From NCBI RefSeq assembly GCF_050624435.1, contig NC_134546.1, positions 13,043,001-13,107,000 on the forward strand: DNA of 64,000 nt, read 5' to 3'. The position numbers were made by a program, and so were the translations under genes. Under the pieces are notes generated by a model. The model was not told the DNA's origin. It saw nothing but the letters and a program-made list of their open reading frames with translations, and ran no database searches. This DNA is from Tenrec ecaudatus. Taxonomy: Eukaryota > Chordata > Mammalia > Afrosoricida > Tenrecidae. Positions 1-11,921 of this stretch are shown here, piece by piece. Each line of letters opens with the position of its first letter. Position 1 is the stretch's first letter.

Positions 1-115
1 AAGGTGATGCTTTCTACAGCCCTAAAGAGTTACAGTCTCAGAAACCCACAGGGGAAGTTCTACCCTGTTCTATTGGGTCACTGTGAGTCGGAACCAACTT
101 AATGGCAGTGAGAAA
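1..115 (+). repeat. AfroSINE-type SINE, 3' part
   Basis: Contains the SINE body words 'cagtctcagaaacccacagg' and 'gagtcggaaccaactt', which recur across the window. The 5' tRNA-like head lies beyond the left edge. Family name is from memory of afrotherian tRNA-derived SINEs. Confidence 0.75.
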
Positions 116-825
116 GTGAGATATTCCATATAGAAACATATCTGGATATGTACATAAATTTGGAGATTGGGGATTTGTACATCTAATACTTAGTACCCAC
201 ACATATAATCCATTTCTCTGTCATCTGAGAAGACCTAGAAGCAATATCAAAACATCCCAGTAACAATAAGGACACCTAACAATAAGGACAGTAACAATAA
301 GGACAACTATTTGTTTCTAATATCATTCTTTAATAAAATAAATCAGAGAAATCATTTTTAATGAATCAGTGCTCCATTGGGTATTAATAATTCTAGAACT
401 GGAACATGAAATAAAGATGAGCCTGAAGCAGAATACAGAAAGAGCGTCGAGGAAAAAAAAACATGGGTAAAAATACGTCAAAGAAATAGAGGTGCCACGG
501 AAAGACTTTCTAATGACCAAACCTGGGACAATCTGAGCAAACAAAGTAGTATTGTATCATCTTTCAAAGTAACATCCTTGAGTTCATACTAATGTAAATA
601 AACACTTGAGTAAATAAATCACTGGGAGAAAAGAAATAATCTCGCAAGGAGAAGAATTTCATATCATGTATGCTTGGTCTCCTCCCTTCAATAAGGAGGA
701 GACCAAGTCTTAATTCCTTCAGTCCAATTTCCCATAGTGACTTCCTCCCCAAAAGGACAGTATGAAAAGGAGGGGTGCATTATCTTGACAGGGAAGAAGA
801 TAAGAAAGCTCAGGCGATGTTCTTT
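116..825. other. AT-rich intergenic DNA with a perfect hairpin
   Basis: No gene is recognised. The only structure I see is a perfect 13-bp inverted repeat at 673-685 and 695-707 (CTTGGTCTCCTCC / GGAGGAGACCAAG) with a 9-nt loop. The short open frames here have no recognisable domain. Confidence 0.5.
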
Positions 826-1445
826 TTTTAATTTATTTTTTAAATCATTTTATTGGGGCTCATAAAACTCTTATCACAATCCATACAAACATCAATTGTG
901 TAAAGCACACTTATACATTCATTTCCCTCATCGTTCTCAAAATTCACCTTCCGCTTGAGTTCTTGGAATCAGCTTCTCATTTTCCTTTTTTCCCTCCCCC
1001 TCCCTCCCTGCTCCCACCTCTCTCATGAACCCTTAATAATTTATAAATTATTATTTTATCTTATCTTACACTGCCAGGCATCTCCCTTCACCCACTTTTC
1101 TGTTGCCCATCCGCCAGAGAGGAGGTTATATGTAGACCTCCATGATCGCCACTCTCACCATTGGTCCTGAGGGGTTCATCTGTCCTAGATTCCCTGTGTT
1201 TCCAGATCCCATCTTCACCACTGTGCATTCTCTGATCTAACCAAGTTTGTAAGGTAGATTTGGATCATGATATTTGGTGGGGAGGAATCATTTAAGAACT
1301 AGAGGAAGGTTGTGAGTTTCATTATTGCTACACTGAACCCTGAGTGACTCATCTCCTCCCCACTAGCCCTCTGCAAGGGATGTCCAGCTGTCTACAGATG
1401 AGCATTGAGTCCCATCACGTGCCCCCCCATTCATAATAATATGAT
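826..1445 (-). mobile_element. L1-type LINE 3' end, reverse orientation
   Basis: Starts with a T-rich stretch (the poly-A tail of a minus-strand element), followed by 'attttattggggctcat' and 'ctcttatcacaatccatac'. The same sequence recurs at about 3.36, 8.8, 12.9 and 26.15 kb, so it is a dispersed 5'-truncated element. Assignment to the 3' end of an afrotherian L1 is from memory. Confidence 0.65.
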
Positions 1446-1809
1446 TCCCCCACCCCACTCCCCCACTGTTGGTGCTTAAAACAAAAGCTCAGGTGATGTT
1501 CTAAGAGTTATACATCGACTTATCTAAAACTGAAATGAATGTTTCCTTGCTAAGTACAGTGTATTTTCCAGAACACTGACTGCTACATGAGCCAAACCGT
1601 CTCCTCACAAAGAGTCCGTGCTGAATGATAATGAATGAAATAGAATTCAGATAAGGAAGAATAACCAAAGGCACTCACCTTAGCCTCCCCACTGCTTCTG
1701 CGCCCAGGGCCCAGTAGTGCCTTAGATGTCTTTTCACAAGTTCAGTGTAGTGTTTTAACATAATTACAATGGATTACAAGAATCAATCACTTCTGTTCAA
1801 ATTCAATGA

Positions 1810-2035
1810 TAGTTAACATTTATGAAGTTATTTATTGCTGGTCTTTATTGTGCTATCTCATGCTTTTCAATAAGCCTATGAATAGGCTGCAACTCTGATC
1901 TTCTCCATTTGACAGACGAGGAAACTGGGAGACAGACTTTCATTAACTTCTGTGATGTCATCCAGTTGATGCGGGGGTGGGCTGGATATAAAATCCAGAC
2001 TGTAAGATTTCAAGGCTCCATCCTGTGACCCTAAG
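1810..2035 (+). repeat. MIR-like ancient SINE
   Basis: Contains 'gacagacgaggaaactggga', resembling the conserved MIR core ('cagatgaggaaactgagg' type), and ends in a diverged region. Old and degenerate, so the borders are approximate. 1446-1809 holds nothing recognisable. Confidence 0.45.
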
Positions 2036-2181
2036 CATCATTGCATGTGGCATATGTAACGGAGACATCCGATATGAGTGCTATTTTAAATTGGGAAGAT
2101 TAGAAACCCTCCTGATTAGGAAACGTGGGAAGAACTTAGAAGCGCCTCACTAGTGCAGCAAGTAGAGGAAAGATTTCCAAC

Positions 2182-2383
2182 CAAACTCACTGCCATCGAG
2201 TGGATGCCTACTCGTGCAACCCTATGGGACAGGGTAGGACTGCCCCTGTGAGTATCTGAGACTGTGTCTCTTTAGAGGAGTAGAAAGCCTGGATTTTCTG
2301 CCACTGAAAAGCTAGTAATTTTGAATTGTGGACCTTGTGTGTCGCAGCCCAACCTGTAACCACTATATCACCAGAGCTCCTTA
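2182..2383 (-). repeat. AfroSINE, near full length
   Basis: Minus-strand SINE. On the + strand it begins 'cactgccatcgagtggatgc' and ends at the tRNA-like head 'ccactatatcaccagagctc'. The box-B-like region is present but diverged. Confidence 0.8.
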
Positions 2384-2614
2384 GAGGAAAGATTGGTAGT
2401 TGCAAAAACATTATATATAAATATATATAATATGTATACATAAATATAAGAAAGAAGTTAATAGAGATGTTTGTGGGAAAATTCAGCCTCCTAAACAGCC
2501 AATCGGTTAGTTTTGCTCGACCCTATTTTTAACGTGTTGGCATCAGAGCCTTCAGAGAGTCATAACTTAAATAGAGACATTTAAATGGTTTCAGAATTCC
2601 CATTCTGACTCCTC

Positions 2615-2765
2615 AAGCCTGACACCTTAAAAACTAGATGGTGCCCACGCACCACAACCAACTGTTTTAAAAGGTATCATATTAGAAGGTCCTGGGTAGA
2701 GTGAAAGAAAAATGTGGGGGGAAATATGAGAGCTATACAAATTTCCAGGCTGACTGTTTGAGCGA
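2615..2765. repeat. Dispersed repeat, inverted partner of 4195-4310
   Basis: The reverse complement of about 2618-2720 matches 4200-4310. Shared words include 'aggaccttcta', 'accatctagtt' and 'ttaaggtgtca'. The family is unnamed to me; it may be an L1 5' region or an LTR fragment. Confidence 0.5.
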
Positions 2766-3067
2766 GGACTGGTGGAGTCAGCAAACCAATGGCTTCTCGT
2801 CACCCATCTCCGTTCTTTTCCATTGCTCAGGAAAGAACTCAACTTTTCACTCTGTTTCAGAGTCTTCACTAAACATGAGAGCCAACCTCTTTGAATCATT
2901 CCTTCCAGTTGAGCTCCTAACAGAGTGGGCCATTCAGCAAGTCAACACTTGGGGTAACTCAGTTTCCTTGTCCCTGAAAGAATTAACTTGGACTAAGTAT
3001 TCCTCTGACATACTATTCCAGCTTCAAAGTCTCTCTCGTGTGCTTATCCTTTCTTTGCGATCTGATT

Positions 3068-3345
3068 TGACTATGTTGTTATTTATAGGTGCCATAGGGT
3101 GAGTCCCAACTCATAGTAACCCAATGTAAGGTAGAGCGAGCACTGTCCAATCCTGTGCCAACCTGGCAAGTGTTGCTGTTTGAGGCCAATAAAATGATTT
3201 TTAAAGATATCTATTCTTCTTTGACAACTTGCGTTTTAATAAAATCATCTAATCCACTGGACTTTCCCTTCAGGATAAGTCTCCAAGTGTTCTTTTTGAT
3301 AATGAATGTGATGTCATTTCTCTTCAACTTAACACTCCCAGCATA
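3068..3345 (-). mobile_element. RTE-type LINE fragments (3' end joined to 5' region)
   Basis: 3068-3190 carries the RTE 3' end words ('ggtgccatagggtgagtccc', 'actcatagtaaccc'). About 3285-3345 carries a segment matching the endonuclease end of the longer RTE copy family ('tgttctttttgataatgaat'). The middle of the element is missing. An L1 fragment separates this from the RTE remnant at 3705-3790. Confidence 0.6.
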
Positions 3346-3349
3346 AAGG

Positions 3350-3640
3350 GAGCTTAATTTTTTTAAATCATTTTACTGGGGGCTTTTACAATTCTTATCA
3401 CAATCCATACATACATCCATTGTGCCAAGCACATTTGTACATTTGTTGCCATCATCATTCTCAAAACATTTGCTTTCTACTTGAGTCCTTGCTATCAGCT
3501 CCTCGTTTTCCTGTTCCCTCCCCACTCCCACCTCCTTCATGAACCCTTGATAATTTATAAATTATTATTATTTTGTCATATCTTACACTGTCCGATGTCT
3601 CCCTTCACCCCCTTTCCTTTGTCCATCCCCGAGCTTAATA
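3350..3640 (-). mobile_element. L1 3' end inserted into an RTE remnant
   Basis: A T-rich start, then 'cattttactgggggctttta' and 'caattcttatcacaatccat'. Same family as 826-1445. RTE-like sequence lies on both sides, so the L1 landed inside an older RTE copy. Confidence 0.65.
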
Positions 3641-3704
3641 TCTTTAATGAAAAACATTCCATTGTCTTTTAGCGACATCTTTCCATGAATTTTTAAAGCA
3701 CCTT

Positions 3705-3790
3705 CCTAGGCTTGTCCAATTCAAAATGCCCAGTGCCCATCCATTTCAGATCACTAATGCCTAGAATATTGATCCCTTGTGTTTTGCTTT
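3705..3790 (-). mobile_element. RTE LINE fragment, right side of the split copy
   Basis: Contains 'gatcactaatgcctagaata', a word of the RTE endonuclease region on the minus strand. Continues the remnant interrupted by the L1 at 3350-3640. Confidence 0.5.
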
Positions 3791-5655
3791 ATGTTTTTGA
3801 GGTGGTTGTAACTTACTGTGAATTGAGTAAAGGTTGGCTGAGCATTTCAGTTTTCCATTTTGTTTCATGTCTTTAATTACAATTCCCACAATATAATATC
3901 ACTTAACCCACATCTTCCTTGGATTTTCTGTTTCTATTCCTCCTACATTTTTAATTCTTCTGAATTTTGTTCTCAGGGAAATGCTGACCTTTTGCTCTCA
4001 AATGGATTATTTTAAGGTACGCATACTTCGCTGGTGTTATCGGTCACCTTATAGACATGTCTGGTTTGGGGCTGAAAACTATGTCATGGGGTAAGTTCCT
4101 GTCCAGACATAAAGGGTGGCTAAGGGCCCTCGTCCTGAGGGTGCCACCAGTCTCTATCAAAGCAATTAGGCTAGCCACTTTTATCATCTGGCCATGTTCC
4201 CACATTTTTCTTTCACTCTATCTAGGACCTTCTAAACTTATTCCTTAGAGAGGAGTTGGTAGTGGGGCCTGGGTACCATCTAGTTCTTAAGGTGTCAAGA
4301 TTGTGAAGACGGATGCTCATGTGGTCCATTACACTAACTGGTCCCATGCATCTTTGATTTTCTTCACTCTTCTTTCCTCCACACAGGGGAAGGCCAATAG
4401 TCACACCTTAGATCACTCCTCAGGAGCTGTTAATATCCCAGTTGACTTTGATGTTCCCTGAGCCAATGGTCCTGAGCCGCTAGGCCTTGTGACTCTTTTC
4501 CTCAAGATGTTGGCTTATGTCCCAGAAAGGTTTTGTAACTTTGCCCCCTGTGTGCTCCACCGCAGTCATAGGTATATTTACAACAAAGGTAAATGCACCT
4601 GTACAAATATCCTCTGTCAATCCTAGAAATATCCATGAACATCTTCTTGGTTTTCAAATTTGTTAGAATACAGGTCTTCATAGGCTTTGTGATTCTATTA
4701 TTTTTAGATTTTCTGTTTCATTCCTTTCTATGCTCGTCTTAATTAATTATCTCTGATAAGTATAGATTTATTTTGCTCTGAAATATTGAGCTAAGTTATG
4801 AATTGCATCTCCTTCTTTGATGTGTGGATTTATTACTATAAATTGTGTTCTGAGCACTGCTTTTGCTATGTCCTAAAGGTTTCGTATGTTGTGCTTTCAT
4901 TCTCATTTGATTCAATTATTTTTTTATAACCTCATACTGCTCAGTAGTTTTTTAAGCAAGATAATTTTCAAGTTACATGTAATTTATTTCCCCCCTTGAG
5001 CATACTATTGTGAGTTTCTAATTTTATAGCATTGTGATTTCGGAAGATGCTTTTTAGTATTTTTATCTTTTTTAATCTGTTGGAGTTTGCTTTGCTTTAA
5101 TAAGGAATTAATATTGCCAATTTGCTCTTTTCTATTACTCTTTGCTTTAGTCTACTTTTGTCTTTGTGCAGATTTTATATATTTTATATATTGCCTGTTA
5201 TATATTGCCTTTACATGTATTCTCTTTTTTTGTACATTTTTGCAACTCTCTGTCATTTGACTGGTATATTTAATTTATTTACATTTGCTGTAACTATCAA
5301 TAGGTGTGCATTAGTTGGTGCAATTTTGCTGTTGTTCTTGTTTGGTTGATTTTTTTTTGTTTTGTCTTTATTTGTTGTCTACTCCTAGTTTTTTTGTTCT
5401 TTGTCCTAATTTTTGTGCTGATTACATTTTGTTTGTGTGTTTTCTTGTAATTTTCTTCATTGTTGTTGTCTCAGTGCTTACTAATTCTTTACAACTTTCA
5501 CCCATTTTATTTTAAGAAGACATTCATTTTCCTTGATATTACCCATTTCATTTCTTCCTGAGTTTAAAATCAATGACTTCCTCTCCATTTGGGAGTTTTG
5601 TAACCACACTAATTAGTCCCTCTTTATTCTGTATTATCTTCATTACAAAGTAAAT
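3791..5655 (-). mobile_element. Old L1-derived AT-rich sequence
   Basis: Long T-rich stretch whose wording ('ttctaattttatagcattgt' with surrounding T-rich runs) resembles reverse-oriented L1 ORF2 or 5' sequence in mammals. No intact reverse-transcriptase frame survives. 4195-4310 is the inverted partner of 2618-2720. Confidence 0.4.
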
Positions 5656-5855
5656 CTCTGGTTGGAGGTATAGTGGTGTAGTGAATTTGCATTTGTCTGC
5701 TAATTACACGGTCAAAAGTTCGAACCCACCAGATGGAACTGTCTACTCCTGTAAATATTAAAGTCTCGGAAACCCACAGGGGCAGTTCTACTCTGTCCTC
5801 TCAGGTTGCTGTGGGTCAGAATTGACTACCCGGGAGGGAGAGCTCTGCTTTACCT
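5656..5855 (+). repeat. AfroSINE inserted in L1-derived DNA
   Basis: Contains 'ggtcaaaagttcgaaccca' (box-B-like) and 'ctcggaaacccacaggggca'. L1-like sequence flanks both sides, giving the insertion order. Confidence 0.8.
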
Positions 5856-6420
5856 TGAATGCTTCTTTCCTTGGCTTGACTTCTGGATGGTGTTGTCATG
5901 TATGTGATGCTTGAGTTGCTGTTTGTCATTGTTTATTATCTGACTGAAGAACTCTCTTGTAATATTGGTCTGAATTTTACAAATTCTTTTAACTTCCGTA
6001 TTTTTGAAATGTCCTAATTGTGCTACTATATCTGAGGTACAACATAGCTCAATATATAATTCTTGGTTGGCAATTTGTTATTCATTTAGAGTTTTATATC
6101 TGTCATCCCAGTCTCTTCTTGCCTGTATGGTTTCTGCTGAGAAATCAGATGTTGATCTTAATGGTTCTTCTTTGTAGGTAATATTTCATCTTTCTTTGTC
6201 TTTGGTTTTGGAAAGTTTGATTATGACATGCCTTTATGATTCTCTTTGGAGTTTGTTAAGCTTTTGATACATGTATTTTCTGCTTTCATGATAGTGGAGA
6301 AGATTTCTTCTAATGACTGTGGTTTGTTATTTTGTCTCAGCCCATCCTGGAATTCTGATCACATGTACATTTTTCTTCTCAATGGGTGTTCCATATAGTT
6401 ATTCAGCTTTCTTCATATTT
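5856..6420 (-). mobile_element. Old L1 fragment, reverse orientation
   Basis: Includes 'ggtttctgctgagaaatcag', a word I recognise from antisense mammalian L1 sequence. It is interrupted on the right by the TGG tract. Confidence 0.5.
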
Positions 6421-6423
6421 TTG

Positions 6424-6872
6424 TGGGGGTAATGGTGGTGGTGGTGGGTGGTGGTGGTGGTGGTGGTGGTGGTGGTGGTGGTGGGTGGTGGTGGTGGTGG
6501 TGATGGTGGTGGTGGTGGTGGAGGTGGTGGTGATGGTGGTGGTGGTGGTGGTGGTGATGGTGGTGGTGGTGGTGGTGGCGGGTGGTGGTGGTGGTGATGG
6601 CGGGTGGAGGTGGTGGTGGTGGTGGTGGTGGTGGGTGGTGATGGTGGTGGAGGTGGTGGTGGTGGTGGTGGTGGTGGTGGGTGGTGATGGTGGTGGTGGT
6701 GGTGGTGGTGGTGGTGGTGGTGGTGGGTGGTGGTGATGGTGGTGGAGATGGAGGTGGTGGGTGGTGGTGATGGAGGTGGTGGGTGGTGGTGGTGGTGGTG
6801 GGTGGTGGTGGTGGTGGTGGTGGTGGTGGGTGGTGGTGGTGATGGTGGTGGTGGTGGTGGTACTGGTGATCT
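6424..6872. repeat. Long (TGG)n simple repeat, about 450 bp
   Basis: Almost pure TGG/GGT triplets on the + strand, with scattered GAT, GAG and GGG variants. It is extremely strand-asymmetric in G and C. Open frames through it read only as Val/Trp/Gly runs and are not genes. L1-like sequence continues on either side. Confidence 0.95.
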
Positions 6873-7480
6873 TTTTCTTGTTCTTAAGCCTTTTCCCAGG
6901 TGTTCCGCTAGCAGATTAGTATTGAGAGATTGGTTTCCGAATACACTATTTCAGTTTTCCAATGATTTAACTCCATTCTTTTGCCCTTTCAATGCAGGAT
7001 CTATTTCTCAAATCTTAGTATTAATTTTTTTGAAATCCTAGTTTCTGATCTTATATGGTTTCTCATTTGTCATGTATTTTAACAGTTTCACTTTGTGGAG
7101 TCTTCCTGAATTCTTCTAAAGTTTTGTCTATGTTTTCTTTCTCTCTTTTTCCCCCCCTCAGGAGATTGCAATCAGTTTTAGTTTTTTCAACAGTTTCATT
7201 GGCATATAATTCACATATCATAAAATTGAATCACATCAAGAAGAGTTGTACAATCATCACCACAAACCATTTTAGAGTATTTCCTTCATTCTTGTATTCA
7301 TCGTATTAGCTTTCCATTTCCCCAAACCTCTCCTGTCATACCCTCAAGGAATCATTAATCCAGTTACTGTCTCTATAGATTTATGTTTTCCTTGATTTTA
7401 TCTGAAGCTTGCTCTATCTTTCTCTCAAGCAGTTGAAAACATATAAAAATCATTCTTTTTCATTCCTTATCAGGTACCTC
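6873..7480 (-). mobile_element. Old L1 fragment continuing right of the TGG tract
   Basis: T-rich sequence with 'tttcattggcatataattca' and 'acaatcatcaccacaaacca', typical of antisense LINE 3' or 5' ends. Order and family are uncertain. Confidence 0.4.
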
Positions 7481-8750
7481 CACTGCCATTTCTTCCTGAA
7501 AAATGAATTTATTTTCATAACTTATTTGAGTCACTTTCTTTTTTCTTTGTGTGAAATAAATTTGTCTGGTGTCTCCTAGATTGTGATGGTGCTCTATATA
7601 TATTTAATTGATGAGTGCATATAGTGTGTTCTTAGGCACTACCATGTAGCTCCTGGTTCTCTGGTCATTGTTCATAAACAGCACTGTTGCAAGCACGTTA
7701 CACTGTTGCAGGCATGTAGCATTGTTGCAGGCAAGTTCACCGGGTGTTGTTCCTTGTCTATCTTTGACAGGCTGGTACTAGAGCAGGCAGTGGCCCTCCT
7801 GCAGTGGGTAGGATTTCTAGAGGCATGGCTAGACCATGTGGGCATGGTGTTGACTTCCGCTGAGTGGAACAAGAAAAGAAAAAGGTGAAAGAGAGATAGA
7901 GTGTAACAAAAACAAGTAACACAGGGAAAGAGAAGATTATATGGCAGAAATTACACATAGGGGGAAATAAGCAGCAGCAAGAAAAAAAGGAACTTAACAA
8001 CTAAAATGAAAAATAAAACAAGGGAAGAGAAAACAAAATGAACAAAAAGAAAGAGCACAAAAAACAAAAATAATGAGGAAGGAAGAAAGGAGTAAAGAAA
8101 ACTACAGTTAAAAGAGAAAGAGAGGAGGGGAAAGAAACGAGAAAAGAAGAAAATGAAGGGGAAAGAGAGAAAGGGAACAATAAGAGACTATAAGGAAAAT
8201 GGAGAAAATCAAGAAGAAAACTGAGGGTTAGCCAGGGCAAAGAAATGCACCTTCAGAAACCCTGATGTGAATCAGGACTCTACCAGCCAAGGAGTTCAGA
8301 GTGAGAGCACAGGATGCCCAATCCTCTGCAGAGCTCCTGCTGGCCAAGGAGGTGTCTGAAGTCAGGGTGACTGACCCTGAAGGAGTTCTTTGGGACCCCA
8401 AAGTCAGGTAGCGCAGTAGAGCTGGTTCTGGAAGGAGGTTCTGCATGAAGGCACAGCTTTCACCTTAGACAGAACAGGGCCTGGGATTGGGGAGTATTAC
8501 TGCTGGTTGGGTGAGGGTGTGGGCAAGCCACACTTCTGGTCCCCAGGAGATTGTAGGGCAAGAAGAGAATTGCACCTTTCTTAGTCTCCAGACACTGGCC
8601 TGGGTGCTTAGTCTATCCTGGGTGAGCGGAGTCAATTATCAAGTCACCATCCCAATCAAATGCGGCTCCAGAACGTTAAAACTGGCCAATCTTTGTCAGA
8701 CAAGATGACAGTTCAGCCACCCCATCCCTCTCACTGCTTTCATTCACCTT
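7481..8750. other. Unassigned, with a purine-rich tract
   Basis: 7868-8230 is almost entirely A and G on the + strand, which creates long Phe/Ser/Leu minus-strand frames with no domain. 8230-8740 is moderately GC-balanced and may belong to an L1 5' UTR, but I cannot prove it. No gene seen. Confidence 0.4.
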
Positions 8751-8756
8751 CTTCTT

Positions 8757-9470
8757 TTTTATATTTAATTTTTTATTTTTAATTTATTTTTTAAACAATT
8801 TATTAGGGGCTCTCTTATCACAGTATATACATACATCAATTGTATAAAACACATCTGTACATTCTTTGCCCTAATCATTTTTTTCTCCTCTTTTCTTTTT
8901 CTACATTTTATTAGGGACTCATACAACTCTTACCACAATCCATACATATACATACATCAATTGTATAAAGCACATCCATACATTCCCTGCCCCAATCATT
9001 CTCAAAGCATTTGCTCTCCACTTAAGCCCTTTGCATCAGGTCGTCTTTTTTTTCCCTCCCTCCCCTCTCCTCCCTCCCTCATGTGCCCTTGGTAATTTAT
9101 ACATCGTTATTTTGTCATATCTTGCCCTATCCGGCGTCTCCCTTCCCCCCCTTCTCTGCTGTCCCTCTCCCAGGGAAGAGGTCACATGTGGATCCTTGTA
9201 ATCAGTTCCCCCTTTCCAACCCACTCACCCTACACTCTCCCAGCATCGCCCCTCACACCCTTGGTCCTGAAGGTATCATCCACCCTGGATTCCCTGTGTC
9301 TCCAGCCCTCATTCAGCTTCTTCTAGTGCATATTCCATTCCCTACTCTGGTCTTGCTTCTGCAGCTCAGGTTTCCAGGGTTATCATTTGCATCTGTTTCT
9401 TTTGGCCCCTCGTGTCTGTTGTAGAGGGTCTGGGTAGCACATCTGCCCAGTCAGTCATCTCGTTCAAAGT
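8757..9470 (-). mobile_element. L1 3' end with duplicated terminal segment
   Basis: Two consecutive versions of the same 3' terminal motif occur, near 8795-8880 ('caatttattaggggctctct') and 8905-9005 ('attttattagggactcatac'), followed by one long body. The element at 12887-14467 shows the same doubled start, so this is a subfamily trait. Confidence 0.7.
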
Positions 9471-10164
9471 CCTCTCCATTTCCACTGTGAGGATTTCCAA
9501 TTGTCCTAGACTCATGCCCCATAGATTCCCCCATAGATGACATACTGTTTTCAGAACAATTGCTTTGTTTTCATGGTGGACATTCTTCTTCTTTCTCTCT
9601 TCCTTTGCTTCACTTCTTCTATATCCTTTGAGGTATCCTATGTTCTGAATAAAGGATTACAATGGATTCTCACTGCCCTGGATCAAAAACAAGGTTGAAC
9701 TACAGCTCTAAGATAAACAACATGGAAACAGAAAGAAGAGGCTTGGTGTGGTTGGAGAAAAACCGAGAGGAATCATTCAGAAGACAAAACAGTTGGGGGA
9801 GGGATGATATAAGTTGAAAAGAGGGAAAGTAAATAAAGAATATCAAGAATGGCAGCCCCCCCAAAAAAAGTATAATTATCTTAATTAAAAATATTCTTAT
9901 CAAAAAATAAAAACTCAGAAAAATGCATGTCATTGTACTAGTACTAACTGTTCTGATCAAGAACATAGTAGAAGGATATTATAGGTTAGAATGTGAGAGA
10001 AAAAAAGGTGGAGCAGAAGTAAAATTGTTTAAAAGCCCAGTCATATGGGACCGATGACGTCTAGAGATTATTTCCCTGAGATACTAGTCAAACCTTGAAT
10101 CCAACAATCCTTTGAGGTCCCCTTTCCAGGAGAAGCAGATCAGCACATACCACAAGTGGTATAA
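9471..10164. other. Unassigned intergenic DNA
   Basis: T-rich, then A-rich sequence with no recognisable gene, RNA or named repeat. Confidence 0.4.
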
Positions 10165-10345
10165 AGGAGCTAGGATGGTGCTGTGGGTTAGGAGTTAGGC
10201 TGCTAACAGCAAGTTTTATGGTTCAAGCCCACCAATGGTTCTATGGGAGAGAGACGAAGCCATCTGCTCTCATGCAGATTTAGTCTCGGAAACCCTACTT
10301 GGGGTGGCTCGGAGCTGGCAGTGGTTCGATGGCAGGGTGTTTGAC
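10165..10345 (+). repeat. AfroSINE
   Basis: Contains 'ttaggctgctaacagcaagt', 'ggttcaagcccaccaatggt' and 'agtctcggaaaccctacttg'. The 3' end is diverged. Confidence 0.75.
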
Positions 10346-11094
10346 TTGGGGGGTAGGATGGTACCCCGTTTAAACCCACCCATATAAGACCTAAACTCAG
10401 CACTTACTCTTAAAGCAAGGTGAGCAGAGAAGGAGGAAAATAAGTGAGAGTCGTTACCCCAAAATAACTCAAGCACAATGACAGAGAATGCTGGCATGTT
10501 GTGAAAAATGTAACCAGTGTAATTTTAAAAGCGATTTAACCATGGAAAAAAAGAAAATGTTCTAAAATTGATTGTGGTGATGACTGTTCGATTCTTCTCA
10601 GTATGATTGAACTATCAAATTGCATGATAGGTGGACTATGTGCCAGAAAAACTGTAAAGTATCTATGTATAAATAATGACATTAAACAATTTGTGTAGAA
10701 ACTGCCAATTAGGAACCTAATTCGCTATATAATCATTCATCAAAAGCACAGTAAAATGTTATTTTTAAATAAATTAAAAAAATTAGAAGACAAAACATTA
10801 AAAAGAAAGAAAACTATATTCTGTTCACACTGCCAGGAGAGAGTGATTTGAAAAGGAGGAGGAGATCATTGAACTATAATGTATTTATTTCACATTAAAT
10901 GGATTTCCATCTCACCTTTGAAAATGTAAGATTTGCATACTATGTAACTAACATTTTTGTATTTAAATTTCCAGCCTTAAAATGTCATCGTGTAAACTTT
11001 AAATACTTATTAAAGAAATCATCAAATAAAAAATTAATTTATTTGAAAGTTAGGAAGTCTGTGAGCTCAAATAAAGATGAAATTTTTAAATTCA
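10346..11094. other. AT-rich intergenic DNA
   Basis: Nothing recognisable beyond A/T-rich sequence. Short open frames lack any domain. Confidence 0.4.
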
Positions 11095-11275
11095 CTGCCA
11101 TCTAGTCACTTCTGACTTATACAAGCCCTATAGGACAGTGTAGAATGGCCTCTTCGGGTTTCTGAAACTGGAATCTACAGGAATAGAAGGTCCTGTGCAA
11201 CTCGTGGTTTTGAACCACTGACCTTGTGCTTAGCAACCCAACATGTAACTCACTACACCACTAGGACTCGTTTTT
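11095..11275 (-). repeat. AfroSINE
   Basis: On the + strand it begins 'tcactgccatctagtcactt' and ends 'cactacaccactaggactcg'. Near full-length minus-strand copy. Confidence 0.8.
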
Positions 11276-11299
11276 AAATAGAAATAGTTCATTAGTAAC

Positions 11300-11402
11300 A
11301 AGGAGGCTTTCCAGGTATTTTCTGTGGACAGTCATCATATCTCAAGTGAAAAAATGCATGTTAAACGAGTATCATATAGTTTTATTTGGGCAAAATTATA
11401 TA
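11300..11402. repeat. Source segment of a split, partly inverted local duplication
   Basis: The left 36 bp (11300-11335) recur exactly in direct orientation at 11749-11784. The right part (about 11334-11402) recurs inverted at about 11922-11992 with few mismatches. See the finding on template switching. Confidence 0.85.
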
Positions 11403-11424
11403 CACAGTGTAGTCTAAACATAAA

Positions 11425-11570
11425 ATTCCAACTCCCCGTCATTGAGTTTACACCAGCCCATTGCAGCCCTAGAGAAGGCTTCTGTAGTCACAAATCTTTA
11501 GAGGAGCCAACAGCTTCCAGCTGCCCTAGTGTGAACAGCATAATGCTTACCCAGCAACACCACACCAAAG
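11425..11570 (-). repeat. AfroSINE, diverged
   Basis: Contains 'caactccccgtcattgagtt' and 'cattgcagccctagagaagg', diverged versions of the minus-strand SINE words. Lies between the arms of the local duplication. Confidence 0.5.
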
Positions 11571-11748
11571 TAAAAATAGGGGAAATATGCGGTCACTAAA
11601 ACTTCAAAAATAAAATTATTAATACTATTAATAAACCTTAAAATATCCTATTTTATATGTGTGGCTGCCAGTTCATTTTAAGCATTTTCTTGTGAAATAA
11701 AATTTTTGTTATTTCAAAAGAAGAAATCAGAAAGTACAGAACTGTCTG

Positions 11749-11784
11749 AAGGAGGCTTTCCAGGTATTTTCTGTGGACAGTCAT
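11749..11784 (+). repeat. Direct copy of 11300-11335
   Basis: 36 identical bases starting 'aaggaggctttccaggtatt'. Similarity continues for a few bases after a 3-bp gap. Confidence 0.9.
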
Positions 11785-11797
11785 ATCTCCACATTCA

Positions 11798-11910
11798 GCC
11801 CACTGCCATCGAATCATACTGACTCACGGGGACCCTATAGGACAGGGCAAAACTGCCCCCTAAGGATTCCCGAGCCTGTAACTCTTTACTAAGCTAGAAA
11901 GCCTTCTCTT
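11798..11910 (-). repeat. AfroSINE 3' part
   Basis: Contains 'cccactgccatcgaatcata' and 'gaccctataggacagggcaa'. Truncated at the tRNA-like side. Confidence 0.7.
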
Positions 11911-11921
11911 TCTCTAACCTC

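Noticed and set aside
6386..7041. Plus-strand frames reading Val/Trp/Gly repeats
   Set aside because: Translation of the TGG simple repeat; not a protein gene.
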